Assembly (NCBI GenBank): GCA_016209155.1 | Contig: JACQWU010000033.1 | Location: 10,521-18,237 of the forward strand | Direction: 5' to 3' | Source: Candidatus Desantisiibacteriota bacterium | GTDB lineage: Bacteria > JACRDZ01 | Length of the DNA: 7,717 nt | Shown here: in pieces, positions 1-4,907 of the stretch | Numbering within the stretch: the stretch's first letter is position 1 | Layout of the letters: each line of letters starts with the position of its first letter | The notes under the pieces: model-generated | What the model saw: the letters and a program-made list of their open reading frames with translations, nothing else | What the model was told of the DNA's origin: nothing | The model's database searches: none | Translations under genes and position numbers: made by a program

Positions 1-68
1 AATGGATATGCACTGATACCGAAGGAAAAGTTGAAGAATTTATTATTAAAACAAAAGAATGCGATTAA
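1..68 (+). CDS. C-terminal fragment of an unidentified rightward gene
   Basis: Reading from base 3 gives an open frame that ends at TAA 66-68 with the peptide WICTDTEGKVEEFIIKTKECD. Its codons (GAA, AAA, GAT, ATT) match the usage of the real genes in this window, so I prefer it to the competing frame from base 1, which runs open to 88-90 and cannot be ruled out. The product is too short to assign. If real, the gene converges on the membrane-protein gene ending at 117. Confidence 0.35.
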   Translation, partial: WICTDTEGKVEEFIIKTKECD

Positions 69-94
69 ATTTAATTTTATTCCAAATTAAATTT
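67..94. terminator. AT-only inverted repeat between convergent genes, weak terminator candidate
   Basis: AAATTTAATTT (67-77) and AAATTAAATTT (84-94) are perfect reverse complements separated by 6 bases. The hairpin lies between the end of the left partial gene and the end of the leftward membrane-protein gene, where a bidirectional terminator would be expected. It has no G-C pairs and no clean T-tract directly after either arm, so it may simply reflect AT-rich composition. Confidence 0.25.
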
Positions 95-116
95 TGCATT
101 TTGAATTCAGCTTTTT

Positions 117-746
117 TTAAGAAGTCGTAGTGGGATTTGCTGCTGTAGCTGCTGCGGCAGCTGCCGGTTTAGGTTTGGCAGCTCCCAGGGTTGTTATTTT
201 TTCCGGAGCTTTATCAGCCGGAGGAGCTATTGTATATTCAGGTTTACCGGTAAAGTGTAAAAAAATATCCAGTATAAAAGAAAAACATGTATCAATCACT
301 GATCCTATACCGCAGCTTATTCCCCCTGCAACACCGCCTATTAAAATACCATCTCCGAGATTGGAATCGATAGCAATTGTACTTACATAAATATCCTGGC
401 TGTAAAAAAAAGAAAAAAAAGGATGATTTAAAAAATATGCAAAAAATCCGCCCAGGGTCATTCCGAAAAGTATTCCTCCGATGACACTCATAACATTACT
501 GATAAATCTTTCAAAAAAAATTCTAATCTTACGTGTACGGGTTATTCCGCATATAAGCGAACCTAAAATTACGCCGGCAAGTCCGCCAAAAACACTGAAG
601 ATAATTGAATAGTAGATTACACCGGCTTTAATTTCTCCAAGTAGAATAGCTCCGTAAAAACCGCCAAAAATCCCACTTACTGTGGCTAAAGTCTCGATTA
701 TTCTCTCTCTTACAGTTTCAGCAAAGAGTTTTCTCTTACCAATCAT
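117..746 (-). CDS. glycine-rich multi-pass membrane protein with Ala/Pro tail, function unknown
   Basis: I place the start at 746 (MIGKRKLFAE, 209 aa) because GGGAGG lies 6 bases upstream. The frame stays open to an ATG at 821, but that start lies deep inside the TPR gene and lacks such a site. Hydrophobic segments lie at about residues 18-36, 42-68, 82-106 and 131-165. They are dense in glycine (GIFGGFYGAILLG, FGGLAGVILG, GGVAGGISCGIG), which suggests tightly packed, glycine-zipper-like helices. A short basic loop (TRTRKIRIFFER, 69-80) probably faces the cytoplasm. The last 35 residues are a low-complexity Pro/Ala/Lys/Thr tail with a run of six alanines. The start overlaps the end of the TPR gene by 11 bp, so the two are probably translationally coupled and may act together, perhaps at the membrane. 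I do not recognise the family. Confidence 0.75.
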   Translation of the reverse strand: MIGKRKLFAETVRERIIETLATVSGIFGGFYGAILLGEIKAGVIYYSIIFSVFGGLAGVILGSLICGITRTRKIRIFFERFISNVMSVIGGILFGMTLGGFFAYFLNHPFFSFFYSQDIYVSTIAIDSNLGDGILIGGVAGGISCGIGSVIDTCFSFILDIFLHFTGKPEYTIAPPADKAPEKITTLGAAKPKPAAAAAATAANPTTTS

Positions 747-1437
747 TAGATCCTCCCGGGATTGTTTTTTCAATAAATGTTCTGGCTTGCTTTGCCCACT
801 TACTGTTAAGATCAAGCTCAAGATATTTTTTAAAGCTCACCAATGCTTTTTCCTTTTCCCCCATCTTTTCATAACATATTCCAAGTCCGTAATAAGAAAA
901 AGCAAATTTATTATTAATTTTTATTGTCTGCTCATACTCATACACTGCCTGATGAAACATACCTAATTTCCTGAAAACATTGCCCAGATTCTGATGTATT
1001 TCAGGAGGTCCGGGTTCCAGTTCAACTGCTTTTTGATATTCGCTTAACGCGCGCTCCATCTCCCCTTTTTCTTCAAATACCGCGCCAAGATTTTGATGCG
1101 CGGAAGCAAATCCCGGATCCAGTTCACATGCTTTTTCCAGTTCTAAAGCAGCTTCATCCAGTAAATTCTTTTCTAAATAAATAAGTGCCAGATTATAATA
1201 TGCATTCACATAATAAGGATTAATCTCTTTTGTTTTTTTATATTCAAATATTGCGCTTTGAATCTGTTTTTTTTCACTAAACGCAACTCCAAGATTAAAA
1301 TGAGCTGAGGCATAATTCTCGTCAAGTTTTATAGCTTTTTTAAATTCAACAATAGCTTCGTCAAAAAACTTCTTTGTAAAATGTTCAAGCCCTGCTGTCA
1401 AATGCTTAAAAGCATCTTCATTTTGAGTTTCATTCAT
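736..1437 (-). CDS. tetratricopeptide repeat (TPR) protein
   Basis: This 233-aa protein consists almost wholly of six 34-residue TPR units. The period is exact: SAHFNLG at 44, NAYYNLA at 78, SAHQNLG at 112, EIHQNLG at 146 and SYYGLG at about 181, with a first unit at about 10-43. Each unit shows the usual pattern of small and aromatic residues (A-x-x-x-F/Y at helix B and a closing L/I-D/N/E-P-like turn). TPR arrays form superhelical scaffolds that bind partner proteins; no enzymatic domain is present. There is no signal peptide or membrane helix, so it is probably cytoplasmic. The only upstream ribosome-site candidate is a weak GGGAT. It lies 105 bp downstream of carA, with a nested palindrome between, and overlaps the following membrane-protein gene by 11 bp. 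The binding partner is unknown; the membrane protein is the obvious candidate by position. Confidence 0.9.
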   Translation of the reverse strand: MNETQNEDAFKHLTAGLEHFTKKFFDEAIVEFKKAIKLDENYASAHFNLGVAFSEKKQIQSAIFEYKKTKEINPYYVNAYYNLALIYLEKNLLDEAALELEKACELDPGFASAHQNLGAVFEEKGEMERALSEYQKAVELEPGPPEIHQNLGNVFRKLGMFHQAVYEYEQTIKINNKFAFSYYGLGICYEKMGEKEKALVSFKKYLELDLNSKWAKQARTFIEKTIPGGSNDW

Positions 1438-1465
1438 ACTATCCCGATCTGAATTTGTTTTATTT

Positions 1466-1523
1466 TTGTAGGGGTTCGATTTATCGAACCCGATAACTGG
1501 TTTGATAAATCAAGCCCCTACAA
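1466..1523. repeat. 58-bp nested inverted repeat (MITE/REP-like hairpin element)
   Basis: Two 25-bp arms, 1466-1490 and 1499-1523, are reverse complements at 22 of 25 positions around an 8-base loop, with perfect TTGTAGGGG / CCCCTACAA termini. Each arm is itself a small hairpin: GGTTCGA-TTTA-TCGAACC on the left, GGTTTGA-TAAA-TCAAGCC on the right. There is no T-tract on the leftward transcript after it, so it is not a normal terminator for carA. It may be a dispersed repeat or a processing or stability element between carA and the TPR gene. Confidence 0.7.
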
Positions 1524-1542
1524 TTAAAAAATAAGCATTCCA

Positions 1543-2619
1543 TCAATTCCCCATCAGCTTTGTAAATTCCCTGAAAAGATAATCAGAATCATGCGGTCCT
1601 GGAGAAGCTTCCGGATGATATTGCACAGAAAAAGCAGGAATTTTTTTACACCTGATACCTTCCAATGTTTTATCATTTAAATTAATATGCGTAAGTTCCA
1701 CATTATCCTTACTAAGAGAATCTATATCAACGCAGAAACCATGATTCTGAGCTGTTATTTCCACTTTCTGAGTCTCTAAATTTAACACCGGATGATTACC
1801 GCCCCGGTGTCCAAATTTTAGCTTATATGTTTTCCCTCCCAGGGCAAGTCCCAATATTTGATGTCCGAGACAAATCCCGAAAATAGGTTTTTTACCCAAC
1901 AACTTACTTATATTTTTTATCGCATATGTTACAGCAGAAGGATCACCGGGTCCATTGGAGAGAAAAATTCCGTCAGGATTCATTGCCAGTACTTCTTCAG
2001 CGCTTGTCTCGGCTTTTACAAGCCGCACATTACAATCATGGGAAACAAGCCGTTCGATTATATTATATTTTATTCCATAATCATAAGCCGCCACCCTGAA
2101 TTTCGCATCTTCCCTGCCCCATAAGGTTTTTGGTTCACCGGTAACTTCTTTAACAAGGTCCTGTCCGATAATTCCCGGTGAGCTGTGTATTTTGTTCAAT
2201 AATGAATCTTTATTGAAATCCAAAGTGGAAATAATTCCCTGCATTGCCCCGCGGATACGGATATGCCTTGTGATAGACCGTGTATCTATACCTTCAATTG
2301 CTATAATATTATTTTCAACCAGATATTCATGAAGACTGCAATTAGACCGCCAGTTACTGCAAATTTTCGAATATTCCTTAACAATAAGTCCCTTTGCAAA
2401 TATTTTTCTTGACTCAACATCTTCCTTATTTATACCGTAATTACCGATAAGAGGATAAGTCATAGTAACGATTTGTCCGTAATATGAAGGATCAGTAATA
2501 ATTTCCTGATACCCTGTCATACTGGTATTAAAAACTACTTCCCCGACACTTTCTCCATGCGCTCCGAATGCTTTCCCTTCAAAAAAAGTACCATCTTCCA
2601 GTACAAGATATGCTTTCAT
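1543..2619 (-). CDS. carA: carbamoyl-phosphate synthase small (glutaminase) subunit
   Basis: The 358-aa protein has the family's usual length and layout. The N-terminal CPSase small-subunit domain (about 1-135) contains [18 protein letters not shown] (34-51) and the [12 protein letters not shown] segment (110-121). The C-terminal class I glutamine amidotransferase domain (about 174-358) contains SNGPGDP (221-227), the nucleophile elbow GICLGHQ with Cys250, and [13 protein letters not shown] with His335 and Glu337 completing the triad. It hydrolyses glutamine and passes ammonia to CarB, which makes carbamoyl phosphate for arginine and pyrimidine synthesis. The start is supported by GAGG 7 bases upstream and a full-length N-terminus. 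A near-consensus promoter lies about 110 bp upstream. carB, often the next gene, does not follow; the TPR gene does, so CarB must be encoded elsewhere. Confidence 0.97.
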   Translation of the reverse strand: MKAYLVLEDGTFFEGKAFGAHGESVGEVVFNTSMTGYQEIITDPSYYGQIVTMTYPLIGNYGINKEDVESRKIFAKGLIVKEYSKICSNWRSNCSLHEYLVENNIIAIEGIDTRSITRHIRIRGAMQGIISTLDFNKDSLLNKIHSSPGIIGQDLVKEVTGEPKTLWGREDAKFRVAAYDYGIKYNIIERLVSHDCNVRLVKAETSAEEVLAMNPDGIFLSNGPGDPSAVTYAIKNISKLLGKKPIFGICLGHQILGLALGGKTYKLKFGHRGGNHPVLNLETQKVEITAQNHGFCVDIDSLSKDNVELTHINLNDKTLEGIRCKKIPAFSVQYHPEASPGPHDSDYLFREFTKLMGN

Positions 2620-2672
2620 TTATATCCTCTATAAAATTTTATGAAGAACCCTTTAATGGCACTTCCAGATAA

Positions 2673-2687
2673 TATCGCGAAGCGATA
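2673..2687. promoter_or_regulatory. small hairpin in the carA leader
   Basis: TATCGC-GAA-GCGATA is a perfect 6-bp stem with a 3-base loop (TTC in the leftward transcript). It lies inside the predicted 105-base 5' leader of carA, about 55 bases before the start codon. No T-tract follows, so it is not an obvious attenuator. It could stabilise the leader or be part of a dispersed repeat. Confidence 0.4.
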
Positions 2688-2731
2688 CCTTAATTTTGAC
2701 TTTTAATTTTTGTATTTTGCATTAATTTTAT

Positions 2732-2760
2732 ATTATGCCATAGCTGATATTTTATGTCAA
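2732..2760 (-). promoter_or_regulatory. sigma70-type promoter for carA
   Basis: Read on the minus strand, TTGACA (2760-2755) is a perfect -35 box. It is followed by a 17-base spacer and CATAAT (2737-2732), a five-of-six -10 box, with an extended -10 TG one base upstream (TGGCATAAT). Transcription should begin near 2725, giving a leader of about 105 bases. It is the best promoter match in the window and probably drives carA, the TPR gene and the membrane-protein gene. Confidence 0.7.
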
Positions 2761-2762
2761 TA

Positions 2763-2790
2763 TTGATTGCTTTTTAATATAGAATATAGT
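2763..2790 (+). promoter_or_regulatory. possible rightward promoter for the metallophosphoesterase gene
   Basis: TTGATT (2763-2768) and TATAGT (2785-2790) are separated by 16 bases. Its -35 starts only two bases from the -35 of the leftward carA promoter, so the two would be back to back. Transcripts would carry a leader of about 140 bases containing the repeat cluster at 2806-2916. The match is moderate in an AT-rich region. Confidence 0.35.
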
Positions 2791-2805
2791 AAAAATAGAA
2801 ATATA

Positions 2806-2916
2806 CTTCAGCCTTCTGTCTAAATACCTGAATTAATTCAGGTAAATAGACTGAAGGGAGAAGGTTTTTAGGTACTGGTTAATATCCTTCAGTCTTCAAC
2901 CTAAACACCTTAATAA
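2806..2916. repeat. cluster of related direct and inverted repeats with a perfect 20-bp palindrome
   Basis: TACCTGAATTAATTCAGGTA (2825-2844) is a perfect palindrome. It is the core of a 46-bp imperfect hairpin (2812-2857) with 20 of 23 positions paired. The segment 2806-2833 recurs directly at 2887-2914 with 22 of 28 identical bases. AGACTGAAGG (2848-2857) is also perfectly complementary to CCTTCAGTCT (2886-2895), and 2863-2873 matches the complement of 2899-2909 at 10 of 11 positions. The cluster fills the predicted leader of the metallophosphoesterase gene. It may be a dispersed repeat or a structured leader; it matches no riboswitch class I recognise. Confidence 0.65.
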
Positions 2917-2934
2917 CTGCACCCGGAGTTATAT

Positions 2935-4092
2935 ATGAGAATAGGATTGTCATTTATATTATTTTTTACAATATTCATAACTATTTATGGCGGGGTACAT
3001 TATTACATTTTTTCAAATATTGTAAAACTTATAAAATTATCTTTAAAATTAAAAATTATTTTAGTTGTATTATTTATTTCCATGACTATTTCTATGCCAT
3101 TAAGCAGGATTACTGAATATTTGTACCCGGATACCGGTAAAAAATTAACTTTGGCTTCATATATATGGATGGGGTTCATTTTCTATGTATTCATACTTTT
3201 TCTCATACGGAGTATATTATTATATTTAGAAAAAATAATAGGTATATTAAAAAGACAGGAACTATTCTTCATTAAAAATATCCTGTCAAATTCAATAGTC
3301 TTACCTTTAATTATCCTTTTATCAGTTATAACCTGCATATACTCATATAATGAGGCATTAGATATAAAAATAAATACTTTGCAAATACCCGATTATAGAT
3401 CGCACCCGGTAAATATTATTCAAATTTCCGATGTTCATCTTGGAACTATTGTCGGGCATGAAAGATTATCAAAAATAATTTCGCTTATCAATGATGCAAA
3501 CCCGGATATATTGGTAATTACCGGCGACTTGATTGATAGTGATCTGGACAATATTGATAAACTCTCCCCTTTGCTCTCAGCCGTTAAACCCCGATATGGC
3601 AAATATGCGGTTACAGGAAACCATGAATTTTACGCAGGCATAGATAAAGCTCAAAAGTTTTATAAAGATGCCGGAATAAAACTCCTGCGCGATGAAGTCG
3701 AAATTATTCCCGGAATTTTAAATATAATAGGAGTTGATGATCCAGCCGTTAAAATTATTGGAACAAATATTAAAAGAAAAGATATATATCAATTAACGAA
3801 AGAAACAGATAAAAAATTATTCACTCTGCTATTAAATCATCAGCCTAAAGATTTTGATATAGCAGAATCCCTTGGTGTAAACATGCAGTTGAGCGGGCAC
3901 ACGCATAACGGGCAGATATTTCCTTTTAATCTGCTGGTTTATATTTTCTATCATCCTGTTACAGGATTACATAAAATCAATAATGCCTTTTTATACATCA
4001 GTAAAGGTACGGGAACATGGGGTCCGCCCATGCGTTTTCTATCTCAACCTGAAGTTACATTAATAAAAATAACGGATAATATGAAACCTTGA
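2935..4092 (+). CDS. membrane-anchored metallophosphoesterase (YkuE/YaeI-like)
   Basis: The 385-aa protein begins with about four transmembrane helices (roughly residues 3-28, 40-58, 72-98, 115-137). A calcineurin-like phosphoesterase domain follows from about 158. The binuclear metal-site motifs are in the expected order: SDVHLG (Asp166, His168), TGDLID (Asp198), GNHEFY (Asn229, His230), NHQP (His302) and GHTHNGQ (His322, His324). All metal ligands are therefore present. This layout of an N-terminal helical bundle plus a C-terminal phosphatase is that of the COG1408 group. Related YkuE and YaeI proteins have been linked to UDP-2,3-diacylglucosamine or related lipid/cell-wall phosphoester hydrolysis, but the substrate here cannot be read from sequence. 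The start is supported by GGAG 7 bases upstream. The next gene is a lipid-linked sugar transferase, so an envelope role is plausible. Confidence 0.88.
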   Translation: MRIGLSFILFFTIFITIYGGVHYYIFSNIVKLIKLSLKLKIILVVLFISMTISMPLSRITEYLYPDTGKKLTLASYIWMGFIFYVFILFLIRSILLYLEKIIGILKRQELFFIKNILSNSIVLPLIILLSVITCIYSYNEALDIKINTLQIPDYRSHPVNIIQISDVHLGTIVGHERLSKIISLINDANPDILVITGDLIDSDLDNIDKLSPLLSAVKPRYGKYAVTGNHEFYAGIDKAQKFYKDAGIKLLRDEVEIIPGILNIIGVDDPAVKIIGTNIKRKDIYQLTKETDKKLFTLLLNHQPKDFDIAESLGVNMQLSGHTHNGQIFPFNLLVYIFYHPVTGLHKINNAFLYISKGTGTWGPPMRFLSQPEVTLIKITDNMKP

Positions 4093-4118
4093 CAAACAGA
4101 CTATTGTACAGTTAAAAT
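4089..4118 (+). promoter_or_regulatory. promoter for the GT2 gene, overlapping the upstream stop codon
   Basis: A perfect -35 TTGACA (4089-4094) contains the TGA stop (4090-4092) of the metallophosphoesterase gene. After 18 bases comes TAAAAT (4113-4118), a five-of-six -10 box. Initiation near 4125 gives a leader of about 44 bases and lets the glycosyltransferase be expressed independently of the upstream gene. A 15-base palindrome, TAATCTT-A-AAGATTA (4123-4137), covers the predicted start point and could be an operator or a 5' hairpin. Confidence 0.5.
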
Positions 4119-4168
4119 ACATTAATCTTAAAGATTATTTCCAGCACTTTTAGGAACAAAGGGCTATA

Positions 4169-4879
4169 ATGAAACCGATAGTAGTTATTCCAACTTATAA
4201 TGAACAGGAAAACATTCGTAAGTTGGTTGAAATCATACTCAAGCTTGAACCGCAGTTTTCAATAATAATCGTTGATGATAATTCACCTGACGGAACAGGG
4301 AAAATTGCCGATGAATTAAAAAACGAAAACCCTGGCAGAGTATATGTAATTCACAGGCCCGGAAAAATGGGACTTGGAAGAGCATATATAGACGGATTTA
4401 AATATGCTTTATCGCTTGATGCGGATTATATCTTTGAGATGGATGCTGATTTTTCACATTCTCCTGAAAAACTTCCTGTATTCTTAAAAGAAATGCAGGA
4501 TGCGGATATTGTCATCGGATCAAGATATATAAATGGTGTAAGTGTAATTAACTGGCCTCTGCGCCGCCTTTTTTTAAGCGTGCTGGCCAGCTATTATGTC
4601 CGTTTTATAACAGGAATGAACTTACATGACAATACAACAGGTTTTAAATGCTTCAAGAGAAAAGTCCTTGAAAATATTAAACTTGATTCAATAGATTCAG
4701 ACGGATATTCATTCCAAATCGAAATGAATTACAGAGCCATAAAAAAGGGATTTAAAATTAAAGAAGTCCCCATAATATTCATTGACAGACACAGCGGTTC
4801 CTCTAAAATGTCAAAAGCCATTATAAGAGAAGCAATTATTATGGTATGGAAACTCAAGTTTGGACTTTATAAAAAATAA
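4169..4879 (+). CDS. GT2 polyprenyl-phosphate mannosyltransferase (dolichol-phosphate mannose synthase-like)
   Basis: The 236-aa protein is a single catalytic domain of the DPM1 type. In order it shows IPTYNEQENI (7-16), VDDNSPDGT (35-43), HRPGKMGLGRAYIDGF (62-77), the metal-binding MDADFSHSPE with Asp92 and Asp94, GSRY (117-120), NWPLRR (128-133), TTGFKCF (156-162), DGYSFQIEM (178-186) and the C-terminal DRHSGSSKMS (206-215). Enzymes of this family move a hexose, usually mannose from GDP-mannose, onto a polyprenyl phosphate at the cytoplasmic membrane face, giving the donor for periplasmic glycosylation. No C-terminal membrane domain is present, as in the short soluble or peripheral forms. 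The AAGGG ribosome site about 6 bases upstream is weak. Other GT2 sugars (glucose) are possible. It ends 8 bp before the end of the convergent glucosidase remnant. Confidence 0.9.
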   Translation: MKPIVVIPTYNEQENIRKLVEIILKLEPQFSIIIVDDNSPDGTGKIADELKNENPGRVYVIHRPGKMGLGRAYIDGFKYALSLDADYIFEMDADFSHSPEKLPVFLKEMQDADIVIGSRYINGVSVINWPLRRLFLSVLASYYVRFITGMNLHDNTTGFKCFKRKVLENIKLDSIDSDGYSFQIEMNYRAIKKGFKIKEVPIIFIDRHSGSSKMSKAIIREAIIMVWKLKFGLYKK

Positions 4880-4907
4880 AAAACCCCTTATTCCGATTTT
4901 TTTGTTT
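4867..4907. terminator. possible bidirectional terminator between convergent genes
   Basis: The genes converging at 4879 and 4888 are flanked by an A-tract (about 4871-4883) and a T-tract (about 4898-4908), separated by the short CCCC-containing middle. Transcripts from either side would carry an A-rich arm pairing with a U-rich arm and would end in U-rich sequence. The stem is A-U only, so termination strength is uncertain. Confidence 0.3.

Noticed and set aside
130-390. Rightward open frame of 86 codons rich in alanine
   Set aside because: It is the complement of the poly-Ala tail of the leftward membrane protein and has no ribosome site.
117-821. Longer 234-residue form of the membrane protein starting at 821
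   Set aside because: The extra 25 residues lie inside the TPR gene, and the start at 746 has a strong, well-spaced GGAGG.
1470-1492. tRNA fragment, because GGTTCGAT resembles a T-arm
   Set aside because: The match is the left half of a palindrome; no acceptor, anticodon arm or CCA end is present.
1858-2124. Rightward open frame inside carA
   Set aside because: It is antisense to the conserved amidotransferase domain and has no protein-like motifs.
2806-2916. CRISPR array
   Set aside because: There are only two imperfect direct copies, with no regular spacers and the repeat also present in inverted form.
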